From NCBI RefSeq assembly GCF_030651915.1, contig NZ_JAUSBV010000011.1:2501-66500 (forward strand): 64,000 nt of DNA, read 5' to 3'. The translations under genes were made by a program, and so were the position numbers. Positions 40,439 through 49,342 of this stretch are shown here, in pieces. Source of the stretch: Parvibaculum sp. Lineage in GTDB: Bacteria > Pseudomonadota > Alphaproteobacteria > Parvibaculales > Parvibaculaceae. How positions within the stretch are numbered: position 1 is the first letter of the stretch; the number at the start of each line of letters is the position of its first letter. Below the pieces are notes generated by a model that worked only from the letters and a program-made list of their open reading frames with translations, had not been told where the DNA came from and did not search any database.

Positions 40439-41731
40439 ATGGTATCCCTCGGCCTTAGTGCCATTCTCGGCGCCATTCTCTTGCTGTTGCTGTTCTCGGC
40501 CTTCTTCTCGGGCTCTGAAACGGCGCTCACCGCCGCGTCGCGCGCGCGCATGCACCGCCTCGCCGAAGATGGAAGCAAGCGCGCACGCACGGTCCTTACC
40601 CTCACCGAGGATCGCGAGCGTCTGATCGGTGCGGTGCTGCTCGGCAACAATCTTGTCAACATTCTGGCCTCGGCACTTGCGACCAGTTTGTTTCTCGCGC
40701 TGTTCGGAGACGCCGGCGTCGTTTATGCGACATTGGTCATGACGGCCGTCGTCCTGGTTTTTGCGGAAGTCGCGCCCAAGACAGTGGCCATCACCAACAC
40801 CGATCGCGTCGCGCTGGCCGTCGCGCCGATCTTGCGTGTCGTTACCTTTGTATTCGGGCCGATCACGGCTGCCGTGCAATTCATCGTCCGCATTGCGTTG
40901 CGCCCCTTCGGCCTCAATGTCGGTCAGAACCAGCAGGTTCTTTCTGCGCATGAGGAATTGCGCGGCGCGATCAACCTGCATCACCACGAAGGCAGCGTCG
41001 TCAAGATCGACCGGGACATGCTGGGCGGCATCCTCGATCTGCGCGATCTCGAGGTCAGTGACGTCATGGTTCACCGCAAGAACATCGTGATGATCGACAC
41101 GTCACAGCCCAACAGCGAGATCATCTCCCAGGCGCTAGCAAGCCCGCACACGCGCTTTCCGCTTTGGCGTGACGATCCGGAAAATATCGTCGGCGTCCTG
41201 CACGCCAAGGATCTGCTGCGCGCGCTCGCAGGCGCGGGCTGGACGGCGGACAGCATCGACATTCTTTCCGTCGCCACCAAACCCTGGTTCGTACCCGACA
41301 CGACCGCGTTGCAGGACCAGCTCAACGCGTTCCTTCGCCGCAAGACGCATTTCGCGCTTGTCGTCGACGAGTATGGCGCACTGATGGGCCTGATCACGCT
41401 GGAAGACATTCTCGAGGAAATCGTCGGCGACATTCGCGATGAGCACGATATCGAGGTCGCTGGCGTCCGCCTCCAGCCCGACGGCTCGGTCGTCGTCAAC
41501 GGCGTCGTGCCGATCCGCGACCTCAATCGCGCCTTCGACTGGTCGCTGCCCGACGAGGAAGCAACCACTGTTGCCGGTCTCGTCATCCACGAGGCGCGCA
41601 CCATTCCGGAAGTCGGCCAGACCTTCACCTTCCACGGTTTCCGCTTCGAGATCCTGCGTCGCCAGCGCAACCAGATTGCTCAACTCCGCATCGCGCCTGT
41701 CCGCAGCCTCAAGGCCGCCGCTAGCGGCTAG
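40439..41731 (+). CDS. CorC/HlyC-type protein: DUF21, CBS pair and transporter-associated domain
   Basis: 430-residue membrane protein of the CNNM/CorC family (bacterial relatives include YfjD/CorB and MpfA), linked to magnesium export. Order: DUF21 membrane domain (FSAFFSGSETALTAASRARMH, then VLLGNNLVNILASALA), two CBS domains (VSDVMVHRKNIVMIDT; ALVVDEYGALMGLITLEDILEEIVGDI) and the C-terminal CorC_HlyC domain (VVVNGVVPIRDLNRAFDWSLPDEEATTVAGLVIHEA). It starts one base after aroB ends and probably shares its message. Confidence 0.92.
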   Translation: MVSLGLSAILGAILLLLLFSAFFSGSETALTAASRARMHRLAEDGSKRARTVLTLTEDRERLIGAVLLGNNLVNILASALATSLFLALFGDAGVVYATLVMTAVVLVFAEVAPKTVAITNTDRVALAVAPILRVVTFVFGPITAAVQFIVRIALRPFGLNVGQNQQVLSAHEELRGAINLHHHEGSVVKIDRDMLGGILDLRDLEVSDVMVHRKNIVMIDTSQPNSEIISQALASPHTRFPLWRDDPENIVGVLHAKDLLRALAGAGWTADSIDILSVATKPWFVPDTTALQDQLNAFLRRKTHFALVVDEYGALMGLITLEDILEEIVGDIRDEHDIEVAGVRLQPDGSVVVNGVVPIRDLNRAFDWSLPDEEATTVAGLVIHEARTIPEVGQTFTFHGFRFEILRRQRNQIAQLRIAPVRSLKAAASG

Positions 41732-42012
41732 CGCGGATCGGTGGCCGCTTCTTCCGGCGTCATCGCCTTGATGCTGAGGGCATGGATCGGATGGCCCATC
41801 TCTTCTTTCAGCGCCGCCGTTACCGCACGCTGACGCTCCACCCGCGACTTTCCTGCAAAGCCCGTGGCCACGACGATGACGCGGAAATGGCTTTCACCGC
41901 CCGGCCGGTGCCCGGCATGGCCTTTATGGAGATGCGACTGGTCCTCGATCTCGAGCCTGGTCGGTGCGAGCGCCGCTTCGAGCTTGCGGCGCATGGTCTC
42001 GGCGACAGTCAT
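41728..42012 (-). CDS. BolA family protein
   Basis: 94-residue BolA-fold protein that partners monothiol glutaredoxins to bind [2Fe-2S] clusters and tune iron or stress responses. Visible signatures: SHLHKGHAGHRPGGESHFRV with the cluster-ligand His candidates, the VERQRAVTAAL helix and the HALSIKAMTP end. It converges with the CorC-like gene, sharing four bases, and is divergent from the J-domain gene. Confidence 0.92.
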   Translation of the reverse strand: MTVAETMRRKLEAALAPTRLEIEDQSHLHKGHAGHRPGGESHFRVIVVATGFAGKSRVERQRAVTAALKEEMGHPIHALSIKAMTPEEAATDPR

Positions 42013-42118
42013 ACGGATTTCCGGTTAACCTGTTTGTTAATGCATGGATGGTCAACGTAACGGCACAGCACGACATGCTTCCTTGTTTTAGGTCCAGCGC
42101 CAACCCATAATTTGAACT

Positions 42119-42790
42119 GTGAAACTGAGCTCAAAATATTTTGATTCGATCCGGATCGCACCGCGCAAGATGCGCGGTCTGGAGCAGCCTCCGCATGTCC
42201 GTACCGCCGCCCGCGAAGCATCCAGGCGTTGCGAATGGGCCGGCTGCCGCGAGCCCGGTCTCCATCGAGCACCTCGCGCCCACGCGACGATTGGTGTCGA
42301 CGCTGACGGCGACGCACAATATGCGTGGTTCTGCGAAACCCATATCCGCGAATTCAACGGCAACTATGACTTCTTCAGGGGCATGAGCGACGCCGATGTC
42401 GCTGCTTTTCAGCGCGAGGCACTGACCGGCCACCGGCCGACCTGGAATTTGGGTGTCAATGCCGCAAATACGGCTTTCGGACCCCGCTTCGGCCCCCGCA
42501 TGGGCCGGGCAGCACCTTTTCGCGATGCCTTTGGCTTTTTTGAGGATACCGCAGGGTCAACCGGCCCTGAGGAACCGCAAACGCGGCGCAAGCCCCGGGC
42601 GCTGGAGCAACAGGCGCTTGAGACGCTGGACCTCGACGGGACCGCCTCCTTGAACGAGATCAAGGCACGGTATAAGGAACTGGTCAAAAGGCACCATCCC
42701 GACGCCAATGGCGGCGACAGGTCGGCCGAGGAGCGTCTCCGCAAGGTCATTCAGGCCTACGATTACCTCCGCAAGAGCGGCTACCGCTGA
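42119..42790 (+). CDS. J-domain protein with N-terminal Cys/His region
   Basis: 223-residue protein with a C-terminal J domain (LDLDGTASLNEIKARYKELVKRHHPDANGG), containing the HPD tripeptide needed to stimulate DnaK. The N-terminal 100 residues have a conserved-looking CEWAGC and WFCETHIREFN, a possible zinc site (CX4C ... CX2H). No G/F-rich or DnaJ zinc-finger repeats, so it is a class C J protein. The start is a GTG at 42119, giving MKLSSKYFDSIRI, the usual start of alphaproteobacterial homologs; an ATG at 42170 is the alternative. Confidence 0.85.
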   Translation: MKLSSKYFDSIRIAPRKMRGLEQPPHVRTAAREASRRCEWAGCREPGLHRAPRAHATIGVDADGDAQYAWFCETHIREFNGNYDFFRGMSDADVAAFQREALTGHRPTWNLGVNAANTAFGPRFGPRMGRAAPFRDAFGFFEDTAGSTGPEEPQTRRKPRALEQQALETLDLDGTASLNEIKARYKELVKRHHPDANGGDRSAEERLRKVIQAYDYLRKSGYR

Positions 42791-42896
42791 TCGGCGGCGG
42801 GCGGCGACGGGCTAGGAAATGCCCTGCACCGGGCGGCGCCCCGGTTTGGGCAAGAATGATCGGGTTTTGAACGACACGTAGGGAAGTAGGCCAGGA

Positions 42897-43892
42897 ATGA
42901 GCTTCGAAGCACGAAACGGCATGACCGAGAATCTTCCGGACAAGAAGGTCTCCGTCCGCGAGACTTTCAAGATCGACTTCGACATGGAGGTTCCGGCTTT
43001 CTCGGAGCCCAACGAATATGTGCCGGATTTCGATCCCGACTACCTGTTTGATCGGGACACAACGATTGCGCTGCTGGCGGGCTTCGCCTTCAACCGCCGC
43101 GTCATCGTTCAGGGCTATCACGGCACCGGCAAGTCGACCCATATCGAACAGGTTGCGGCGCGCCTCAATTGGCCCTGCGTCCGTATCAATCTCGACAGCC
43201 ATATCAGCCGCATCGATCTTGTCGGCAAGGATGCCATCGTCCTGAAGGACGGCAAACAAGTGACCGAATTCCGCGAGGGTATCCTGCCCTGGGCGCTACA
43301 GCACCCGGTGGCGCTGGTCTTTGACGAGTACGACGCCGGCCGGCCGGACGTGATGTTCGTGATCCAGCGCATTCTCGAAGCCTCGGGCAAGCTGACGCTG
43401 CTCGACCAGAACCGCGTCATCCGTCCGCACCCGGCTTTCCGACTCTTCGCAACAGCCAACACCGTCGGTCTCGGCGACACCTCAGGCCTCTATCACGGCA
43501 CTCAGCAGATCAATCAGGGCCAGATGGACCGCTGGAACATCGTCACCACGTTGAACTATCTGCCGCATGCCGAAGAAGTGAATATTATGCTCTCCAAGCT
43601 GAAGAGCTACGACACGGAAGAAGGCCGCAAACAGATTGCGGCAATGGTCCGCGTTGCCGATCTCACGCGTTCGGCCTTCATCAATGGCGACATCTCGACC
43701 GTGATGAGCCCGCGTACCGTGCTGACATGGGCCGAAAACGCCAAGATTTTCGGCGGCGATATCGGCTTCGCTTTCCGTGTGACCTTCCTCAACAAATGCG
43801 ACGAGCTTGAGCGGGCAACGGTGGCCGAGTTCTACCAACGCTCCTTCGGAGAGGATCTCCCGGATTCGGCGGCGAACATCAAAGTCGCCTGA
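42897..43892 (+). CDS. cobS: Cobaltochelatase subunit CobS
   Basis: AAA+ ATPase subunit of the aerobic cobaltochelatase, which with CobT and CobN inserts Co2+ into hydrogenobyrinic acid a,c-diamide. The 331-residue protein has Walker [14 protein letters not shown], Walker [11 protein letters not shown], the [20 protein letters not shown] sensor region and the [13 protein letters not shown] segment. It is followed after 23 bases by cobT; the catalytic subunit cobN is not in the window. Present beside a methylmalonyl-CoA mutase and MeaB elsewhere in the window, both B12-related. Confidence 0.96.
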   Translation: MSFEARNGMTENLPDKKVSVRETFKIDFDMEVPAFSEPNEYVPDFDPDYLFDRDTTIALLAGFAFNRRVIVQGYHGTGKSTHIEQVAARLNWPCVRINLDSHISRIDLVGKDAIVLKDGKQVTEFREGILPWALQHPVALVFDEYDAGRPDVMFVIQRILEASGKLTLLDQNRVIRPHPAFRLFATANTVGLGDTSGLYHGTQQINQGQMDRWNIVTTLNYLPHAEEVNIMLSKLKSYDTEEGRKQIAAMVRVADLTRSAFINGDISTVMSPRTVLTWAENAKIFGGDIGFAFRVTFLNKCDELERATVAEFYQRSFGEDLPDSAANIKVA

Positions 43893-43915
43893 AAACGCAA
43901 AAAGCGACACGGCCC

Positions 43916-45817
43916 ATGAAATCGAAAGAAGGCCCCGTCGAACCGTTCAAGCGTGCGCTGGCGCAAACCATGCGCACGATTGCGGCCGAGCCGGAGCTCA
44001 ACGTCACCTTCGGCACCGAAGCGCCGGGCCTGCGTGGCCTGCGCGCCCGGCTGCCCCTGCCGAGCCGCACCCTGCCACCGGAAGAAGTGGCGCAGGTGCG
44101 TGGCGTCTCCGATGCCTATGCGCTCCGTCTCGCCCATCACGACGAAAAGATCAATGCGACGTTGCAGCCCGAAGGCGGCAATGCGCTTGCCGTCTTCGAT
44201 GCGGTGGAACAGGCACGCGTCGAGGCGATCGGTGCCAACCAGATGGCCGGCATGTCGCAAAACCTGACCGCCGCACTGGAACAGCGCTGCGCGTCACGCG
44301 GCTATGATCGTATCACCTCGCGCGAAGAGGCGCCGCTCGCCGAGGCCGTCGCCATGATGGTGCGCGAAAAACTGACCGGACAAGCGCCGCCGCCCTCGGC
44401 CCGCAAGCTGGTCGATCAGTGGCGTCCATGGATCGAGGAAAAAGCCGGTAGCGATCTCGACCGTCTGCACGAGGTGATTGAAGACCAGAAGGCTTTTGCG
44501 CGCGCCACACGCGATATTCTGGTCGATCTCGACATGGGCGACGAGCTCGGTGAAGCACCCGACCAGTCCTCCGACGATGCCGACGATCAGGATGGCGACA
44601 GCCAGGACAGCGCCGAGCAGAGCCAGTCGGGCGAGGCCGAACAGCCCGAAGGCTCGTCAGCCGACCAGGTCGAATTCACCGACGGCGAGGGCGAGGAAGG
44701 CGACGAGCAGACCGTCGAGGTCGACGCCGACGACATGCCGTCCGACGGCGATACGGACGAAACGAGTGAGGGCAACCAACCATGGCGCCCGAACCAGCAG
44801 GGCGACGACAAGAACCGCGCCGCCTACAAAGTCTTCACCCCGCAATATGACGAGGTGATCGCGGCCGAGGACCTTTGCGATCTCGAAGAGCTGTCGCGCC
44901 TGCGCCAGTATCTCGACCAGCAGCTGCAGCAAATGCAGGGCGTCGTCTCGCGTCTTGCCAACCGTCTTCAGCGCCGCCTGCTCGCGCAACAGAACCGCAC
45001 CTGGGAATTCGATCTCGAGGAAGGCATACTCGACGCCGCGCGCCTGACCCGCGCCGTAATCGATCCCATGCAGCCGCTCGCCTTCAAGGTCGAGCACGAC
45101 ATGAACTTCCGCGACACAATCGTGACGCTGCTGCTCGACAATTCGGGCTCGATGCGCGGCCGGCCGATCACGGTTGCGGCGATGTGCGCCGACATTCTGG
45201 CGCGTACGCTTGAGCGTTGCGGCGTCAAAGTCGAAATATTGGGCTTCACGACGCGCGCATGGAAAGGCGGCCAATCGCGCGAGCGTTGGCTCGCGGAAGG
45301 CAAACCCGCGCAGCCCGGGCGTCTCAACGATCTGCGCCACATCGTCTACAAGTCGGCCGACAGCCCGTGGCGCCGCGCGCGGCGCAATCTCGGCTTGATG
45401 ATGCGGGAAGGTTTGCTAAAGGAGAACATCGACGGCGAGGCCCTGATCTGGGCCTACAACCGGCTGCTGGCACGACCGGAGCAGCGCCGAATCATGATGG
45501 TGATCTCTGACGGCGCGCCGGTCGACGATTCGACGCTGTCGGTCAACGCCGGCAACTATCTCGAAAAGCACCTGCGCTCCGTCATTGAACAAATAGAAAC
45601 CCGCTCGCCGGTTGAGCTGATCGCCATCGGCATCGGTCACGATGTCACGCGCTACTACCGTCGTGCCGTCACCATCGTCGATGCCGAACAGCTTGGCGGC
45701 GCGATGACCGAAAAGCTCGCAGAGCTTTTCGACGATGAAACGACGCTCCGCCGCGGCCAGTTGAAGGCGCGCGGTCAAGACGTCAAGAAGCGCCCCAAGC
45801 CCGCCGCCGTGCGCTAG
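43916..45817 (+). CDS. cobT: Cobaltochelatase subunit CobT
   Basis: Partner of CobS in the aerobic cobaltochelatase. The 633-residue protein has an N-terminal helical region, a highly acidic Asp/Glu/Ser/Gln stretch at about 200-300 ([20 protein letters not shown]), then a VWA domain with the MIDAS motif [10 protein letters not shown] and [13 protein letters not shown]. The acidic linker and VWA domain are family traits. CobT is unrelated to the nicotinate-nucleotide enzyme of the same name. Confidence 0.95.
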   Translation: MKSKEGPVEPFKRALAQTMRTIAAEPELNVTFGTEAPGLRGLRARLPLPSRTLPPEEVAQVRGVSDAYALRLAHHDEKINATLQPEGGNALAVFDAVEQARVEAIGANQMAGMSQNLTAALEQRCASRGYDRITSREEAPLAEAVAMMVREKLTGQAPPPSARKLVDQWRPWIEEKAGSDLDRLHEVIEDQKAFARATRDILVDLDMGDELGEAPDQSSDDADDQDGDSQDSAEQSQSGEAEQPEGSSADQVEFTDGEGEEGDEQTVEVDADDMPSDGDTDETSEGNQPWRPNQQGDDKNRAAYKVFTPQYDEVIAAEDLCDLEELSRLRQYLDQQLQQMQGVVSRLANRLQRRLLAQQNRTWEFDLEEGILDAARLTRAVIDPMQPLAFKVEHDMNFRDTIVTLLLDNSGSMRGRPITVAAMCADILARTLERCGVKVEILGFTTRAWKGGQSRERWLAEGKPAQPGRLNDLRHIVYKSADSPWRRARRNLGLMMREGLLKENIDGEALIWAYNRLLARPEQRRIMMVISDGAPVDDSTLSVNAGNYLEKHLRSVIEQIETRSPVELIAIGIGHDVTRYYRRAVTIVDAEQLGGAMTEKLAELFDDETTLRRGQLKARGQDVKKRPKPAAVR

Positions 45818-45821
45818 GCTC

Positions 45822-46445
45822 TCATTCCGCCTTGCGGATCCGGTAGGTGCAGCGCCGCCCGCCCTCGAGCAGATATTCCTCGCGCTCGATGCATGCGCCC
45901 TCGCCCAGCATCATCCGGAACATCGCCAGCTCTGAACGACAGAAGCCCTGACACACTGTCGCCGCCGCGCAGATCGGGCAATGGTCCTCGATCAGGAGGA
46001 AATCCGCGCCATCGCGCTCGACCCGCGCCATGTAGCCCTCGGCCGCGCGGATCGCCGCCAGTGCCTCGACGCGCTCGGAAAGCTGCGCCCTGCCCTGCAG
46101 CGCCCTTTCATAGGTCAGGCGCATGTCGCGCTCGCGCTCGGCGATCAAGCGTCCGAGGCCCTCTTCGCCGAACAGGCGGCGAATGTCGCCGATCATTTTC
46201 GTGGTGAGTTCGGCATGGGCATCAGGGAAGCGGGCATGGCCCTTGTCGGTCAGCTTCCAGAATTTTTTCGGGCGGCCGACGCCTTCCACGAGGTCGTATT
46301 TCTCGACCAGCCCCTCGCGCAGCAACATATCGAGATGTCGCCGCGCGCCCATGCCCGTCATCGACAGCGCCGCGCCGAGCTGGTCCGCCGTCCGGGCGCC
46401 GTGGCGTTTCAGCAGGTTGAGAATGCGGTCCGCGGTCTCATGCAT
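45822..46445 (-). CDS. Winged-helix regulator with cysteine cluster, SufR-like
   Basis: 207-residue transcriptional regulator: an N-terminal winged helix (ILNLLKRHGARTADQLGAALSMTGMGARRHLDMLLREGLVEKYD in outline) and a C-terminal domain with EDHCPICAAATVCQGFCRSE plus two later cysteines (GEGACIE, RRCTYRI). The cysteine pattern recalls SufR-type [4Fe-4S] repressors of iron-sulfur or redox stress, but the spacing differs from textbook SufR. It is divergent from MFS and MATE exporter genes across an AT-rich region, so it probably controls them. Confidence 0.8.
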   Translation of the reverse strand: MHETADRILNLLKRHGARTADQLGAALSMTGMGARRHLDMLLREGLVEKYDLVEGVGRPKKFWKLTDKGHARFPDAHAELTTKMIGDIRRLFGEEGLGRLIAERERDMRLTYERALQGRAQLSERVEALAAIRAAEGYMARVERDGADFLLIEDHCPICAAATVCQGFCRSELAMFRMMLGEGACIEREEYLLEGGRRCTYRIRKAE

Positions 46446-46475
46446 GCCTGTATCTTGCCAGAACCGGAGAATTTA

Positions 46476-46572
46476 GCAACTCCTTCGTATTTAAAATAGA
46501 TTATTGAAATCAATAGGTTAAGTAAAAATTCAGGTACATCTTCTTTTTATAAACTAAATAGATTACAAATTT
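46476..46572. promoter_or_regulatory. AT-rich divergent control region with inverted and direct repeats
   Basis: Between the regulator and the MFS gene the sequence turns sharply AT-rich. It contains a 6-2-6 inverted repeat TATTGAAATCAATA at 46502-46515, overlapping a direct repeat AAATAGATTA at 46494-46503 and 46556-46565. The second copy lies about 55 bases before the MFS ATG. These are candidate operators or promoter elements for the SufR-like protein; binding is inferred. Confidence 0.55.
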
Positions 46573-46619
46573 GCGTGCTGGGCCCCGCCCGGCGAAGCGT
46601 CCTTCACAGAGACCGCCAA

Positions 46620-47792
46620 ATGTCGCGCTTCATTCCCACCCAGCCCCGCCGCAAGCGCAGCCTTGCCGCTGCGATCGTCTCCATGGGCATGGTCAATCTT
46701 TCGATGGGCATTGCCTTCCCGCTCGCGGCGCTGATCATGGCCCGGCAGGGCGCGGAACCCGGCCTGATCGGGCTTTCGGCCGCCGCGCAGGCCGCACCGG
46801 TGTTTCTGATCTCGCCGATCGCGCCCTGGATCATGCGTCGCTTTGGCCCGGCCAATGTGATGATCGGCGGCCTGTTGCTGGCCGGTGTCTCCTTCCTGCT
46901 GATCGGCTACTACGCCAATTTCTTTGCCTGGTTTCCGCTCCGCTTCCTGCTCGGCGTCGCAGGCACCCTATTGTGGGCAACCAGCGAAGCCTGGATTAAC
47001 GCGCTTGCCGAGGACGCCAAGCGCGGAAAGATCATCGGCATCTATGGCGCCTCAGCAGCGGCCGGCTTCGCGCTCGGTCCGACAACGCTGGTGGTGCTTG
47101 GAACGGGCGTCGAGCCCTTCTATCTGGGTGGCGCATTGATGATTGCAGCCGCCATTCTGGTCACCACCGCCGACAAGAGCCGCAATCACTTCGAAAAGAC
47201 CGAAAAATCGTCACCCATGTGGCGCCTGGTCTTCGTCGCGCCGGCGGCGCTGCTGGTCAATGTGTTTTATGCCGCCGCCGAGGAGTCACTGGTCACATTC
47301 TTCCCGCTTTACGCCATCCGTTCCGGCATGGCCGAAAGCGGCAGCCTTGCGCTGCTGACCGTCGCCGCGATCGGCGCCATCGTCATGCAACCGATTGTCG
47401 GCGTGGCCGCCGACCGGATGAACCGGCTCGGCCTTTTGATCGGCCTGGTGCTGGCGACAATGGCCGGCTATGCGCTACTGCCTTTCGCGGTGCCCATGTT
47501 GATTGCGACCGGCATCGTCCTCTTTCTGGTCGTTGGCCTTGCCAACGGCATTTTCACGCTCGGCATGGTGCTGGTCGGCGAGCGCTTTCGTGGTGCCGAG
47601 CTTGCGGGCGCCAGCGCCTTCACAACCGCCATGTGGGGCACAGGCGCGCTGATCGGAACGCCGCTTTCGGGCTTCGCAATGCAACTTTGGGACCCGCACG
47701 GCCTTGTGCTGGCCGTCATCCTGATCTTCGCGGCCTATCTGCCGTTCCCGTTCATCGCCTGGGTGCGGCAACAAAAATCGCGCGCCGCCTGA
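46620..47792 (+). CDS. MFS transporter, YcaD/CynX-like
   Basis: 390-residue, 12-helix major facilitator with no soluble domain. Typical marks are MARQGAEPGLIGLSAAAQAAPVF, LRFLLGVAGTLLWATSEAWINALA and GIYGASAAAGFALGPTTL, as in the YcaD/UMF group of uncharacterised exporters. The start is the ATG at 46620, 15 codons inside the ORF-track call. It is followed after 71 bases by a MATE exporter and lies beyond an operator region shared with the cysteine-rich regulator. Confidence 0.85.
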   Translation: MSRFIPTQPRRKRSLAAAIVSMGMVNLSMGIAFPLAALIMARQGAEPGLIGLSAAAQAAPVFLISPIAPWIMRRFGPANVMIGGLLLAGVSFLLIGYYANFFAWFPLRFLLGVAGTLLWATSEAWINALAEDAKRGKIIGIYGASAAAGFALGPTTLVVLGTGVEPFYLGGALMIAAAILVTTADKSRNHFEKTEKSSPMWRLVFVAPAALLVNVFYAAAEESLVTFFPLYAIRSGMAESGSLALLTVAAIGAIVMQPIVGVAADRMNRLGLLIGLVLATMAGYALLPFAVPMLIATGIVLFLVVGLANGIFTLGMVLVGERFRGAELAGASAFTTAMWGTGALIGTPLSGFAMQLWDPHGLVLAVILIFAAYLPFPFIAWVRQQKSRAA

Positions 47793-47863
47793 AATCTGCG
47801 CTTGAGCTTCCGACGGATACGGATAATCTGCGCGGCTTTTCTCCGTTCAGGGCTTTTGACGCC

Positions 47864-49276
47864 ATGCGCGCCGCGCTCGCCACATTCCGCTCGGACCACC
47901 GTCTCTGGATCGACGAGGCAAAGGCGACGCTTGCCTTGTCGTGGCCGCTGATCTTCACCAATCTGGCGCAGGTCGCAATCAATGCCACCGACGTGCTGAT
48001 GATGGGTTGGCTCGGCCCCGACACGCTCGCCGCCGGCACGCTCGGCTCCAACCTTTATTTCGCCGTTTTCATCTTCGGCATCGGCCTGATGACCGCCGCC
48101 TCGCCGATGATCGCCGCCGAGCTTGGCCGCCGAAAGCATTCCGTGCGCGACGTGCGACGCACCGTACGCCAGTCATTCTGGGCAGGGCTCACGATCGTCG
48201 TTCCGTTCTGGATGTTGCTCTGGAATGCCGAGTGGATACTGGTCGCACTCGGTCAGCAACCGGCATTGGCCGCGGAAGGCGCATCCTACGTTCGCGCCAT
48301 GCAGTGGTCGTTGCTGCCAATGCTTTTCTATATCGTGTTGCGGGCCTTCATCGCGGCGCTCGAACGGCCGCGCTGGGCCTTCGTCATCAGTGGCATCGCC
48401 GTTCCGTTCAACGCTTTCGCCAACTACTGCCTGATGTTCGGCAATTTCGGATTTCCGGCGCTGGGGCTGGTCGGCGCGGGTATCGGCAGCGTACTTTCCT
48501 GCAGCTTCATGTTCGCCGCACTGAGCCTCGTCGTGCTCTTCGACCGGCAGTTCCGCCGCTATCATTTGTTTGGCCGTTTCTGGCGCGCGGACTGGACGCG
48601 CTACCGGGAAATCTGGCGACTCGGTCTGCCGATTGCCGTGACGCTCGGCCTTGAAGTGTCGGTCTTCAACGCCGCCGTCTTCGTGATTGGGCTTTTCGGT
48701 GCCGCGTCGCTGGCCGCTCACGCCATCGCCCTGCAAATCGCGGCCATTTCCTTCATGGTGCCGCTCGGCTTCTCGCAAGCCGTCACGGTGCGTGTCGGCC
48801 GCGCCTACGGCGCCGGCGACCGCGGTGCAATCCGCCGCGCCGGCTGGACCCCATTCGTCATGGGCGTCGTTTTTATGGGACTTATGGCGCTGGTGATGAT
48901 CCTCTTCCCCTATCCACTGATCGGCGCCTTTCTCGACCGGACCGCGCCGGAAAACGCTCACGTGATCGAGCTTGCGGTCACTTTCCTCGCCGTCGCCGCG
49001 CTATTCCAGGTTTTCGATGGCGCGCAATCGATCGGCGTCGGCATGTTGCGCGGCCTGCACGACACGCGCGTTCCGATGATCTATGCCGGTGTCAGTTATT
49101 GGCTGATCGGCCTGACGTCTGGCGTCGTGCTGGCTTTTCCGCTGGGATTGGAGGGGCTCGGGATTTGGCTCGGCCTGGCGACGGGACTGGCTGCCGCCTC
49201 TTCGCTGATGCTCTACCGCTGGTTTCACCGCGCCACACTGCGTCTGGACGAAGCGTCATGGGCACGTCGCACCTGA
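47864..49276 (+). CDS. MATE family efflux transporter, NorM-like
   Basis: 470-residue cation-coupled drug/organic cation exporter with 12 helices. NorM-type marks are ALSWPLIFTNLAQVAINATDVLMMGWLGPDTLAA in helix 1-2, GEGASYVRAMQWSLLP, LERPRWAFVISG, and the second-half ALQIAAISFMVPLGFSQAVTVRVGRAYG. The start is the ATG at 47864, far inside the ORF-track frame that begins in the MFS gene. Same direction as that gene; together they suggest a detoxification module. Confidence 0.9.
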   Translation: MRAALATFRSDHRLWIDEAKATLALSWPLIFTNLAQVAINATDVLMMGWLGPDTLAAGTLGSNLYFAVFIFGIGLMTAASPMIAAELGRRKHSVRDVRRTVRQSFWAGLTIVVPFWMLLWNAEWILVALGQQPALAAEGASYVRAMQWSLLPMLFYIVLRAFIAALERPRWAFVISGIAVPFNAFANYCLMFGNFGFPALGLVGAGIGSVLSCSFMFAALSLVVLFDRQFRRYHLFGRFWRADWTRYREIWRLGLPIAVTLGLEVSVFNAAVFVIGLFGAASLAAHAIALQIAAISFMVPLGFSQAVTVRVGRAYGAGDRGAIRRAGWTPFVMGVVFMGLMALVMILFPYPLIGAFLDRTAPENAHVIELAVTFLAVAALFQVFDGAQSIGVGMLRGLHDTRVPMIYAGVSYWLIGLTSGVVLAFPLGLEGLGIWLGLATGLAAASSLMLYRWFHRATLRLDEASWARRT

Positions 49277-49342
49277 ATCGCTTGTGTGCAGATCGCACAC
49301 CGATATGATGCGGTCCGGCCGGAGTCACATTGTGAAATCGCG

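Noticed and set aside
42020-42040. TTAA-N8-TTAA near the bolA start as a CtrA box
   Set aside because: The CtrA site needs TTAA-N7-TTAA; the spacer here is one base too long and the flanks do not match.
42828-42845. ACCGGG/CCCGGT hairpin between the J-domain gene and cobS as a terminator
   Set aside because: Only six pairs and no T-tract after it; it could equally be leader structure, so not called.
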